From Pterobdella sp. o SKG-2022 (lineage: Eukaryota; Annelida; Clitellata; Hirudinida; Piscicolidae): 64,000 bases of DNA. Positions 23,501 through 43,447 of this stretch are shown here, piece by piece. Location: assembly GCA_964035795.1 (NCBI GenBank), contig OZ038326.1, positions 524,784-588,783 on the forward strand. The letters run 5' to 3'. Both the position numbers and the translations under genes were made by a program. Below the pieces are notes generated by a model, which saw only the letters and a list, made by a program, of their open reading frames with translations, had not been told where the DNA came from and searched no databases. Position 1 is the first letter of the stretch; every line of letters starts with the position of its first letter.

Positions 23501-26500
23501 CTCGAGTGTTGTGTGGGCTGTTGAGAAATTGATCTCCTTTTTAATCTTTTTTTATTTCCACCATTTTGTTTTTTGTTTTTTTTTAGGTTTTCTTCAAGGT
23601 TGTTTTTTTTAATTTGAGCGATAATTTGATTGATACGTTTACATGATATCATGTGAAAACATGATGCTTGGATTGAAGGTGAAAATTTCTCAAAATTTTT
23701 TTCTTCAAAGATTTTATTCAAATTTTTGCCATTCATCATGGCGCCATTTATGCTTTGAAAGGCTGCATCGTTGCAACGTGGGAGATCGTACAAGCATTTA
23801 TAACTCAAGTCGAGGAATCTTTGTAAAAAGGAAGTTAGGAATGTGTTGTTGAATGTGGTAGAGACATTAGGAGATTTTAAGTATTTTTTATAGGCCTTAT
23901 CGTCATTTTTGTAGTAAATGCCGCTATTCCACGCATTCCTTTTATCGCCCGTATCGTTTCTATGTTGTGCGTTGTGAACCTTTTTAAATATTGTCAAAAA
24001 TTTTGTTCTATCATTTTCAGTTTTAAAAACTTGATTAGATTCTTCTAATCTTTCATTTTGAACTTTTTTATCTGCAAAGCGTTTGCTTCGAAGCAAATAT
24101 TTGCAGAATTTCTTTAAACCTCTAAACAACCACACAAAACCCCTTTCCACCGTTGTGCGCTGTTTCAAGTGGCGCTTGATGCGAGGATGACGACTGAGAA
24201 ACAAGTTTCCATCATGGCGTCTTTCAGGCAATACTTTAGTGGTGTCTTTCATGCACTTTTCATCAGTAGATGATTGATGGGTTGGTTGCATTTGATGGGG
24301 TGGTGACGTCATATGATGGAGTGGTGATGCTATATCTTGGAAGAGTGGTGTTATGAGAAGGGGTGGTGTTATTGAAGGAGGTGGAGGTAGGTTCTTTGAA
24401 ATCGCAGGAGCTTTGATAACATCCCATTCCACGTTGTCATAAAAGTCACTCATATCTATCCCACTCTGCACTCTCGTCCTGATGCTATTTCTCTTCATTT
24501 CGCTTGAAACTTGTGTTGAGGTGGTGTTGCATGACTTAAAACTGAATGTGTCGTTGTGCTTCTTCAGCTCGATCTCACCGTTAGTTTCATCGGTTGCAAA
24601 CTCTCTTTTGTGATGCAGGCTTATCTTGAGGGAGAATTATTAAATGAAATGTATCGAAAGTTTAACTCATGTTTGTTGTAACAAAATTAACAACAATGAA
24701 ATGAATGTTAAACTGAGACCATGCGGATACTCTCGCCATGAAATCTCTTATAAAGGATAGCTTATCAATTTCAGCTCTAGAAAATAACAATGTACAAAAA
24801 AGATTGAAAACTTTTTCAATAATTTATAAAAATATTTGAAACATTCTTTGGTTGAACGAAAAATTCACAAAAATTCCATTTAATTTTCAGCTTAAAAGTT
24901 TGAACGACGTTTGTAGGCAAGTCAAAAACTGGATAAAGTCATAAGCCTTTGCAGATTAACATTGAGTCGAAAAAACATTTCCGTTGATCGATGTTGTGAA
25001 AACAATTTAAAATCTCTTTCAGATTCTTTTTGAACTTTTAACAAAATTTGAAGTTTTATCCATGGTGCTTGAAGAAGCAAATTAAACTGATAATGGTCTT
25101 TTTGAATATAAAGTTGTCAAGTATTTGGACATTTAAATTCACTGTTGGTTTATCAACAGAGTTTTAAAAACTAAAACAGCAAATTCACAAATATATTTCT
25201 AGCACTAACACTCTTCTCAACACCACACCACCACTTCGAACCATAACATACCCCACACCTTCGCCCCATACCTCCACTTCACACCTTCACCCCATACCTC
25301 CCCACACCATACCCTACCTTACTCACCTGCGATGCATCATAGGTCCACGAGGAGAAGCTGAAGGAGCAGGTTTGCTGGTCAAAGGGAAAAAACTTGACGT
25401 TCATGGTGCACCAGCTCTTATATACTGCTGGAGGCTCCCACGTGACCTTGCCTTGCCACGTCACTCTGCACTTGCTTTGCAGTGCTACGTCATAGTTGCC
25501 GTCTGCGCTGTTGAGTGGTTGTGTTGCTGTGGTGTGTTATGTGTTGTTGTGGTTTGTTGTGGGTGTGTGTTTGTTGTGGGTGTGTGTTTGTTGATGTTAT
25601 AATGTGGTTTTTATGTTTTTCATTTAATTTTTGTTATATTTATAAAAGAGAAAGAATTTTCTACACGACAGTTTTATTTTTGGCTTTTTATTAAAAACTA
25701 AAACATTTTCATATTTAGAAAACAAAGTTTAAAAATGGAATTAAATGTTGACAGTGAAGACATCGTGCAGTTCCTTCCTTCTAAGTCACTATGAGGTTTA
25801 TGAGATGAAATTCTATCGCACCAGTTCTTTAAATACCTTTTGAGTTCCATGGAAAACTGCAGAAGCGGAATCATAAACTTTCTTCCTAACTTTATGTGGA
25901 GTTTTGTCAATTTAAATTATTATTTTGATTTGTCTGCAGTTTAATGATGAGCTTGTGTGGTTGAGGCTGATTTGAAAAAGAGTTTTTAAAGATGGTATAG
26001 GATTATTACTTTGAGGTCATTGGCTCAAGATGTTTAAAAATATCCTCCCAACTATTAAATTTGTATGAAAGAGTCTATCTTTATCGTTATCGATTTAATA
26101 TAATAGAAATTATCGCTCAAAGTAACGTGGAACATTTTGAAAAGAAACCTTTTGAAATGTTAAAATAACCGTTCAAAAATTATGAAAAAAAATTTATAAC
26201 ATGAAGCGGAAATCATTGAAAAATATGAAAAAATAATCCAAAAAAAAAAAAATTGAAAAATCAAAGACGATGAGTATTGATGAATGACAGACAGGAAATA
26301 GATCAAACTTGTTAAACAAGACTACATCCGGTACCCAGATAGCTTCCGGTGGGACATAAAGGACCTTAACCTCACCGTAATCACTGGGGTTCCACTTCAA
26401 GCTGCTGTCCACCCATTCCTGTCGGAAAGGGGATGGGCTTGAAAAGATGGGTGGAGGATGAGGGTAGAGTTATTGAAGGTGAGATGAGAAATATTTTTAT

Positions 26501-29415
26501 GCTTATGTGTTTTTGTCCGTTATTCTCAGTGTGTTTATGTTGGGCCGGTGATTGCTTTTTAATTCATAATTGTTTATTGGATTTTTAATTTATTGTTTGC
26601 GCAATGCTCGAGTAACGTTTAATGAGGTATGGAAGAGGGTGGGAGGAAGGGATGGAGAAGGTGGTAAGGGTTAGAAGAAGGTAGAGAGTGGTAGAAGAGG
26701 AAGGAGGAGGGGAGAAGAGGGTGCTGAGTTTTTGCCCAGATTAAATATTTAACTATATGGATGCATGAAAGTACAGTGAGATTATTATTTCTGATAAATT
26801 TTAAAAATCACCCAATCAAATTCAATAAAAAAATAATTAAAACAAAAAAAAATAAAGCGCTTGAAATTCAAATAAAAACAAAAATATTTGTATTCGAAGA
26901 AATTCTAGGCTTTGTTTTTTTTTACATTCAAGTTTCGATCAAAAGACTGAATAGCTCCTATCAAAACAACAATGCACCCTTTGTACCAGAAGGTATTTAT
27001 ATCAAATACAACTTTAAATACCAAATACAGCTGATAATACCATAATACATGTATAAATACTATAATACAATAAGAAATATTACAGTAAAACTATTAGTAT
27101 CCTACCATAAATAATGATATTACAACTAATATTTACATTGGATCACCTCACCTGTGTGAGCCACACGTTGGTAGTCATGATCTGGTTCTTCTCATCCTAG
27201 AGGATGGATGTTGTGAGTATGTGTACACTATATATGCCTGCTATGATTTATGAATGTGTTATGTGGGTCTTTACCATGTTTGTGTATATGTGTGATGTGT
27301 GTTTATGTGCTGTTTAAGAGACATCTTATGTTTTTAAAAAATTTTTTTGTTGGATGGGCGGAAGAAGTGCATTTTTTTGACTCTAAAAATTTTTTGAGAA
27401 AATACACAACTCAAACGAAGTCCTTATTTAATGGGCCAGCTCTAACCTTTTCAGAATTCTCGCTTCTTTGTTTGCTCGTTTTCAATTATTTATTTTTATT
27501 TTGGAAATTATTTTTTGAGTGATTATTAATTGGCTCAATGTTATTTTTTTGGAGTGGTTGCTGTATGTTACTTGATAGGAGGGGTTGCTGTATGTTACTT
27601 GATAGGAGGGGTTGCTGTATGTTACTTGATAGGAGGGGTGGGTGTATGGAGGGACGGAAGTATTCTGTTTTCCATTAGTTTTGACCTTCTGTGACGTTTC
27701 ACTATAAATCCTTTTCTTTATTTAAAAAAATAAAGTTTTTTTGTGTTTATTTCAAAATTATCAAAATTGGAAGCTTGAACGTTTTTTTAGTGACGAATTG
27801 AAAAACTTGTAACTTTTAAGAGAGGAGAGATCAAACTTTGAGCATAAATTGACTAGCTTTTGAAGTATTCTCGTGAAGATTCTTTTTCAATTATTTAAAC
27901 TTTTCGAATAGAGTGTTTGAAAGGGAAAATTCACCAAAACTTAACACCGCAGTTCAGTAGGCAGTCTTTTCTGAATTTTGATTATGTTTCTTCGGACTCA
28001 ACGCTTACTTTTCATTTAGATGAGATATTTTTCAATTATTTTGTTTATTATGTTTTTTAGATTAAATAAAAAATTGATTAACTCCAAGTTGGAAATTTAT
28101 CTGTAAATTTTTTAATTAGTTAAAAACAAAGGAAAGCTTCACAGAGCCGTAAAAATTAATTTTTAGAAACATATTTTGCTGTTGAAAACAAACAATAAGA
28201 ATAATAAAGAATAAAAAATCAATATTATGAAAATTTTTTTTAAATATAATTCAAAAAATTAAAAAAAATGTAATTGATGACGTTTGCAAAAAAATGGCAT
28301 GCAGGGATGGCGTGGTGCAAAGATACGCATGACCGTGTAATCTATATTATCGTCCACTCACACGCTATGTATTCTTTGTTTAAGCCAGATTCACTTTTAT
28401 ACGATACCAATTATAAATTATTTTGATTAGTTTTTAACTATTTTTTTGAAAGTGGATTGATGTTTTACAGGCATGAAAACATGTATGATTGAAAAATTTT
28501 TTTTCAATAAAACCCCGTGAAGTTACGCGATGGAGCATTAAAAACATCAATTTTAATAATTCCATTTTCCATAACAGCCTCATCAGCTTAACCATCATAT
28601 TTTACCACTTCTTCATCATTTCCTATAACGGACTTTCTTTTAGCCATTTTTCATTTTAGTGGCAATAAATTTGCCAAATATAATTCTTTTTTCATTTATT
28701 ATCATGTCGAAAGATTTTCGAGAATGATTTACGCCAACATTCAGAAATCAATTATGAGACTCAATATTATTAGGTTGATAAAAAACTCAACAAATTTGTC
28801 ACTCCAAAAAGTCGTTTTGAATTTGTAATCCAATTGAATGAACTTCAAGTTGACAGAGTTTTTGTCGAAAAAACTATCGAGCAACAAAACTTGGTGTTTG
28901 GAAAGCATCAAATGTTCAAACATTTTATCCAACAACCTTTCCACCTCTAACATTCCCCAAATCCCAGCACCCACACACCATCCTACCTCTCTTCCCATCA
29001 CCCTTTGACTCTATAACCGCTGCACCTGCAAACACACACTACTCCAAGCAACTTCATTTCACTTTTTATCATACCTCATACCAACCTCTTCCTTCTCAAT
29101 GCCACCTATACCTCACACCACCCTTTCACCTCTCCACCCCATTTTCTCCGCCTTAACTCCGCCTTTACCTCGTACCACTTCTTCCTTTCTCAACCCCATC
29201 TCATACCACCTCCTTCACCAATCCCACCTCTACATCCTCTCCCACTTCTCTATCCCTTAACCCACTCACCACATCAATCAACTGCAAAAGCTTGAGGGAG
29301 AGAGCAACTGGAAGGACATCGTTGTAGTTGTCGACAGGTCTTATATTCTTGTTGTAAGCACTTTCCACCAATAAATCTTTGTACAAACGTTTTGCATGGA
29401 AGTTGCTTGAAGCGG
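20568..29415 (-). CDS. Nicotinic acetylcholine receptor-type Cys-loop channel subunit with giant inserted loops, at least 1450 aa (5' exon missing)
   Basis: Exons in transcript order: 29415-29270, 27196-27152, 26418-26309, 25507-25327, 24624-20920, 20735-20568; all phases agree. The first is phase 1, so an upstream signal-peptide exon is expected but not found. Visible landmarks: [33 protein letters not shown]; the 13-residue Cys loop [22 protein letters not shown]1 from [19 protein letters not shown]2 with the cation-type [21 protein letters not shown]3; and M4 in the last exon ([20 protein letters not shown]). The usual adjacent-cysteine loop C is absent. Between [14 protein letters not shown] and [14 protein letters not shown] lie about 360 extra residues (about 24390-23300), basic, with six cysteines and several N-glycosylation sequons. 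The M3-M4 loop is about 690 residues, with Cys clusters and a His/Pro-rich end. Ordinary subunits have about 500 residues. It probably joins a cation-selective pentamer as a non-alpha subunit; the ligand is unknown. Confidence 0.9.
21005..21120. repeat. Degenerate GA/GT-rich minisatellite inside the receptor coding exon
   Basis: Degenerate units of about 24-30 bp (GGTGGTTTGG, GGTAGTTTGG and variants followed by GAGGATG-like blocks) repeat on the plus strand. On the coding minus strand they encode the His/Pro/Asn-rich repeats ([20 protein letters not shown]) near the end of the M3-M4 loop. Confidence 0.65.
27556..27636. repeat. 27-bp tandem repeat, three copies
   Basis: Three essentially identical units starting GGTTGCTGTATGTTACTTGA lie in an intron or flank of the receptor gene, upstream (in transcript sense) of the 27196-27152 exon. 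Confidence 0.9.
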
Positions 29416-31479
29416 CTGATGAGGGGGGTATGATGGGGGGAAGAAATAAGTGAAGAATGGGTGAGAAATGGGGGAGGTGGGTGAGAGAAGAGAAATTGTT
29501 TAAAATAGGTTGATGCAAGTTTTGTTTGAAATTTATAACTTTTGAATAATTTTTATTCAATGAAGTATTCATAGAGTGCCATTTACAAAATATCCTCAAA
29601 ATGGTGAAAAATCTCTTATCAACCTCAACTCAATTCCCGCCAAAAACTTCAAAACAAATCTATTTAGTGTCTTTTTAAGATAATTTTGAAGTTTCATTTT
29701 CTTCCCTTTTTGGATCATGTCTTGAGGGATTCAAGATGGCCTATGTTATGAATTCTTGCGAAGTTGCCCGCTATGAACCAAGAATTTTAGCAAGTATTTT
29801 TTATACGAAGTTGTTGTTTAATTTTTTTTGTTGAGATATTTTAATTTTATTGAAAAAAAACTCAAGAAATGAGAAGTTTAAATTGAATTTACTATCTCAC
29901 AAAAAAAATCCTACAAACACCTTTTTCCCCCAAAAACCCTCCTTTCTTCTTTCCTTTTTCACCTCCTCGTCTAGCTTATGGCCACAATAAAAAGAAGGAA
30001 GTCCTAATTAAAACGTATTAAGAAGATGTAAATGGCGAGGTTTGTGCAGCTTTGAATATCTACAAGTGTGATTTTGAATTTATAATTCTCTATGTGCCTT
30101 TGTGTGTCTTTTAATACTAAGTATCATTATAAATATGAGATTTGTTTATTATAAATATGAGATTTTGTTTTGCTATAGTGTGTTTGTCTGTTCTCTATTT
30201 TAAAATATTTCAACAAGAACATAGAAGATAGTATAGTTTAATTTGAAACGACAAGAAATAATATGCTTAGGCACATAATGGAAAAATATGAGTTTTAAGA
30301 GTTTGCGACAGTTATAAAAAGATATAGAGAAGTTAAAATCTCAATTTTGAAATTTTAAATTGTTTATTCACACAATTCTTAAATAATTAATTTTTAATCT
30401 CAAAAAACTTTTCTTACCTTCAAACATTCTTTTGAATAATTAAATTTAAATTTTCAGAACAATGCCTTTTGAAAAATTTCTTTTTAACCTCTCCTATCAA
30501 TCGTCTCTTCTGCTATTTGAAAATCTATTTTTCTAAATTAATTTTTAAATCATTTTTTTATTTAATGATGTTTTTATAATTAATTTATCCAAAGGTTCTT
30601 GATGTCATTCAATAAATGAACCCATCAGAAATAAATTAATTCCATAATTTTTTTATAAAATAAATTAAAATACCACTTACTTCTGAAAAGTAACAGGGTC
30701 GTGAATATCAGAAAAATCTTTGAAAGAAGTATTTCACAAGCACGGAAAGCCATTTTTCATGAAAATTGACAGGAAAAAACTTTAGGATTCCGTTAAGTTT
30801 TGACCAAAAACTCAAATTAAAATACCCTAAATTAAATTATTTCACTTAAAATATTATATTTAATTATTCATGAGAAGTTCATACTTTCTCATTTAATTAT
30901 GAACCCATTTTTCTCACATCTTTCACCAACTTCGAAATAAAGTTTTCTTAAACAAAACCCTATCGAAATTTTCAAACAAATTGAAATACGGTTTAAAACT
31001 GAAATTTCAAGACCAGCGTATGTCAGGGTCATATATACCACAAAACAACCATTATATGACCACTAATCCTTTGTATACCATATACCTTCGGATCTAATAC
31101 AATACCACATATACATCATTTTTAATTGTTTTCACAATTCTTCGATACAACTGAATAGTTATTGATTTTTATTTAATTGAGAAATTATTCTCGAGTGTTT
31201 TTTTTATGACGCAAGTAAGTTAAGTTTTAGAAAAATAATAAACGTGACCTCCGAAATAAAGCAACTTTTGAAATAAAGTGGGTCAAAAATTAGCGGTTTT
31301 TGTCAACTTTTCAAATTTTTAAGAACTTACGTAGGGTATCTATCACATTTGGATTTTTAACACGTGTTGCAACAGTTATTCTGCTTTTAGGTGTATGTTT
31401 TTTTGTTAGTTATTTAGATATTAGTGAGAAATACTCTCTGAAGTTTTGAAAAATTAAATTCATTGAAGGCCGCTTCAAA
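29416..31479. other. Upstream region of the receptor gene; AT-rich
   Basis: The signal-peptide exon and promoter of the minus-strand receptor should lie here, and the promoter of the 31480 ORF at the right end. I could not identify a convincing signal-peptide exon. A short 23-bp direct duplication (ATTATAAATATGAGATTTG) sits near 30130-30165. Nothing else is recognised. Confidence 0.35.
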
Positions 31480-33366
31480 ATGGAAGTAGTAGAGGCAATG
31501 ATAGAAAATGAACGAGTTATAAAGGGTATAGGAGAGAAGGATAATGAAGCAGAAGAGTTAGATAAGCTCAAAAAAAAAATCAAAGATTGTTTAGTGGATC
31601 TGGACATGGATCACAAACATGAATTAATTGAAAAGATTACCAACCAAAGTTACAAAGTTAAGCTGAAGACCGAACAAAACAATAGGAGATTAATCAAGAT
31701 AATACCGTTTTTAAATAGAAATATCTTAGACATTCTGCCTCTTGTTTCTGATGAAAATGTCGATTTAAATTCGCAAAATTTGAATATATTCCCAGAAAAG
31801 TCAAAAAAACCGTCAGAAATGATTGATATTCTCTCAGCGATCCAGCCCATACTCGCAGAGTTTGTTCATTCATTGCAAAACACTGACCACGTTTTGACAG
31901 AAATAAACAAGTTGCTGAATGTGAAGAAATGCATTTTGAGGGCGAAGTTCCTCTTCATGTATCGTTTTTTTTCATTCATTGCCAACAGTCACTGTGGTAT
32001 TGATGTTGTTGAGGTTGTAAACAAGAAGTTGAGACAGAATGAAAGTGTTTTGCATGAAAACACGGTGGACGCTGAGAAAATTAAAGAAGATGATGGCAAA
32101 AATGATGATGTGGTTATTAATGACGTTTTGAAAATAAACCCTTGTTTGAAATCAAGCATTGGGAACATAAAAAAAAAATTTAATACTGGTGATGCCACAC
32201 TACAAAAAAACGCTAAAAATGTTCTCAAATTTTTTTTTCATGCAGATTTTTTCAATAAAAAAGGATTCACCACTCAAAACTGTCCTCTATACTTGACCAC
32301 ATGGGAAGCTTATGATTCGTCCAAGCTGATTAATGGAAGCCTTCTCATGAAAACCTCTCGCGATAACAAAGTTAAAATCCTTTCCAAGCCAAAACTCCAA
32401 ACGAACATAGTACAGTATTTTTCCGGCATAAAGAGGAACGTATCTCCAGCCACTAACGAAAACGACCCTTCCTCCAACAGAAGCATGCTTCCCTTCAGAT
32501 CTTCCTACTCCCCTCTATGGTTCACTTCTATCAACTTAGGACTTCTCGCCTCTTTCCACAGACCTAACACTCTCAACCAACATTTCCTAACATTCAAAAA
32601 CAACGCATTTTCAAAACCATGTGCCCGACTCAAACTCAAACATAATCAAGTTAAAGTTAATAAAAAATTTTTTGTGCCCAAAAACCCCAAGCCTAGCGAA
32701 AACTCCAAGTCGAAGCCCAATGAGGATTTGCCTAGAATCGACAATTTCAGTCTGCTCGACACGAAGAACGAAAAGCCAGAGACTGCAGAAGAAAAACAAT
32801 GGGGGAAGCTGCTTCAAATCTTTTCGAAGCCCTGCAGGTTCATTCTGGAACGCAAGAACATCCTCTGTGCCTCTCTCAACAATATTTTGCCCAACTCTCT
32901 CGTGCCCCACCACGCCTTCAAATGGGTTGTAGTGCTGAATGACACTCCATCCAGTATCCATAATACCTTTATTTCTAAGTCAACTCCAGATGCCAAACGA
33001 GCTTCCAACTACAGCGAGAAACAGTTGAGTTTGTGCACTACTAGTTCTGATTCTTTAACATTCACTGATTTTGACTCGACTAAAACGAGCAATACTGTAG
33101 CTAAAAAGCAAGCGAAAATTGACAAAAAAAGGAAAAAAGATTCAAAAAACACAAAAGACATCGCAAAAGACATCGCAAAAGACGTCGCCAAAGAAGTCTT
33201 GAAGTACCGTCTAGTTGAAATAGAAATGAATGACAGTTTTGAAAACAAGCTTAGAATGCTACAAAAGAACGAAAGATCAAAAATATTCACTTCTGTGACT
33301 TCACCTTCTTCCGGTAATCAACGCATGTCCAGAACAAACAATCCAAAACAGAAAAAAATGAATTAA
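31480..33366 (+). CDS. Intronless ORF, 628 aa, unrecognised protein
   Basis: A single open frame of 628 codons in AT-rich DNA is far too long to be chance. AATAAA follows 81 nt after the stop (33447-33452). The first 60 residues are charged and probably coiled coil. Two hydrophobic but not clearly membrane-spanning patches follow (CILRAKFLFMYRFFSFIA near residue 150; SPLWFTSINLGLLASF near 345). The C-terminal 120 residues are Ser/Lys-rich, with a small internal repeat (KDIAKDIAKDVAKEVLK) and a basic tail that could act as a nuclear signal. I recognise no domain. It is the only long gene here without introns, so a retrocopy or a fast-evolving lineage-specific gene are both possible. Confidence 0.75.
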   Translation: MEVVEAMIENERVIKGIGEKDNEAEELDKLKKKIKDCLVDLDMDHKHELIEKITNQSYKVKLKTEQNNRRLIKIIPFLNRNILDILPLVSDENVDLNSQNLNIFPEKSKKPSEMIDILSAIQPILAEFVHSLQNTDHVLTEINKLLNVKKCILRAKFLFMYRFFSFIANSHCGIDVVEVVNKKLRQNESVLHENTVDAEKIKEDDGKNDDVVINDVLKINPCLKSSIGNIKKKFNTGDATLQKNAKNVLKFFFHADFFNKKGFTTQNCPLYLTTWEAYDSSKLINGSLLMKTSRDNKVKILSKPKLQTNIVQYFSGIKRNVSPATNENDPSSNRSMLPFRSSYSPLWFTSINLGLLASFHRPNTLNQHFLTFKNNAFSKPCARLKLKHNQVKVNKKFFVPKNPKPSENSKSKPNEDLPRIDNFSLLDTKNEKPETAEEKQWGKLLQIFSKPCRFILERKNILCASLNNILPNSLVPHHAFKWVVVLNDTPSSIHNTFISKSTPDAKRASNYSEKQLSLCTTSSDSLTFTDFDSTKTSNTVAKKQAKIDKKRKKDSKNTKDIAKDIAKDVAKEVLKYRLVEIEMNDSFENKLRMLQKNERSKIFTSVTSPSSGNQRMSRTNNPKQKKMN

Positions 33367-35128
33367 TTATCATATATCCATCTAATGTGGTTTTTATGCA
33401 CAGTAATTAGCTTTGATAAAAGATTTTTTCAATTATCATATTTCTAAATAAAGTCTGAAAGATTAATTTGAAAGTAAATTCATTTAGTTAATTATTTTTA
33501 TACAACAAAGTTTTGGTATATTCCTTCTATGTTTTACAGTAAAATTTCGCAAAACTTCTGAAAATTTGAAAGTTTAACTTCAAACAAACTCTGAAAATTG
33601 AAAGCGAATTACAAAAGTAAAATAAAATGCTTCAAACAGATAACGGATACATCATATGCGACTCGTGTTAAAATCATTAATTAGCAAATTCGATTCAAAA
33701 TCGTTTCATAGAAATCCTAAAGTTATTTTTAAACGTTACATATTATAATGAACTTTTGAATTCATTTGATATTGCCACGTAGAACTTACAACTAAAAAAG
33801 CTTTTAATGGCAAACCGCAGAAGGTTTTATTGAAAGCTATTGACTATGCTTGATAGGTTTCTTAGTAACGATTCAAAGTTAATTATCATCGTTTAAACAT
33901 TTGAGACCTCTCTGAAATTATGGCTTCAGACCAGCGAGCCATCTGATCAGTTATTCCTAAAAATCAATTTCTAAGCTATTTGTATACAGTTATGTTGGAA
34001 ATACAAATATTGTCTTTCAGGCATAGTACGTAAAAAGTTGGTTTGGTGCGCATATCAGAAGCTCAAAAAAGTATGAATTTTAAAAAAAATCAAAAAAATT
34101 TAAAATAAAACTGTTTTTGGCGACGGTAGAATCTGTGCTCCTTTATGGAACTGAAAACTGAACATTAACTAAAGACCTTGAAAACGAATTTAAATCAAAT
34201 CAATTACGATTATGATTATAGTGGCGTTGACTTCAGGAGATTCCAGACCACTGAGCATCATGAACTATGAATGCAAAATGAAATGAAATGTAAGTTTTCA
34301 TAGATAGGACAATTGTAAAAAGGATTGTGCAAGTATAAATAAATAAAAAAAATAGAAAACTAAGATTATATGAAAGAAAAGTCTGTTGTTTGAAACAAAA
34401 GCAACCATAATAACACCTATATAAATGAAATTTGGAAAACTGAGTTGATTTTATAAATGTATTATTCTTAATTAAACTTGTGATGGTAAACAAAATATAT
34501 ATAGATAAAACTTCAAATATCAATAACTTCAAGATAAAATATTTAAAAGCAACGATAACATCGCTTTAAGTACAAGTTGCCAGTCCTATCAATACTGGAA
34601 ATTAAATATGGTCTTTTTGACGCCAAAACTTCGTTTTAATCTACTGGAGATATTTCAAAACATTCATAGGTTTTTTGTATAAAGAATATTAAAACCGAGA
34701 TGTTTTTGTTCAATAGTAAGGTTTTAAAAAAACCCTTTATTAACCAAAGTATAAGAGATTTGAAGAATTTTGTTGTTAAGCTTTATTCAGTTAAAATTTC
34801 TCCATCCTATTGATAATGATAAGTGATGATGAATTTTACTATTGGAAGTGAAAACTAAAAAATTTGAATTAGAAATATTTTTTGGAATTTAAGTTTACAA
34901 ATATAATTTATCTAAAACATAAGAAACAAAATAAATTATAAGAAAATTTCGAAAACAGCTTAGATTGATTTAATCGATCAATGATCTGCTATTTACGCTT
35001 TTTGGCAACACACTTTAGTTAAATATTTGAAGTTGGAGGGGTTTTTAAAATTGAAATAAAATGCCTAATAAATAATTATATTGTGTGAATTGTCCACGAA
35101 GTTTGAAAATTTCATAAATCTGAACGCA
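33367..35128. other. Intergenic region with a LINE relic
   Basis: The 3' UTR and poly(A) signal of the 31480 gene lie at the left end (33447-33452). A retrotransposon fragment sits at 34020-34205 (listed separately). The remainder is AT-rich, with no supportable gene before the formin start. Confidence 0.45.
34020..34205 (+). mobile_element. Decayed RTE-like non-LTR retrotransposon fragment (C-terminal ORF region)
   Basis: Two stretches match the conserved region after the reverse transcriptase domain of RTE-like LINE proteins: IVRKKLVWCAYQKLKK (about 34024-34071) and, in another frame, LFLATVESVLLYGTEN followed by LTKDLE. The frame is broken by shifts and stops, including a TGA where the family has a Trp codon (SETWTL-type motif). 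Only this short internal piece is visible, so it is a dead fossil in the spacer upstream of the formin gene. Confidence 0.75.

Positions 35129-43447
<8,319 letters not shown>

Noticed and set aside
23300..24390. Reading the receptor insertion as a retained intron
   Set aside because: No donor and acceptor pair at its edges keeps phase (GAT|GTTATC is phase 0, CTTCCAG| is phase 2), and the frame has no stop over 1.09 kb.
28741..29001. 86-codon minus-strand ORF within the receptor gene
   Set aside because: The flanking exons 29415-29270 and 27196-27152 join in phase without it, and it shows no Cys-loop receptor similarity.
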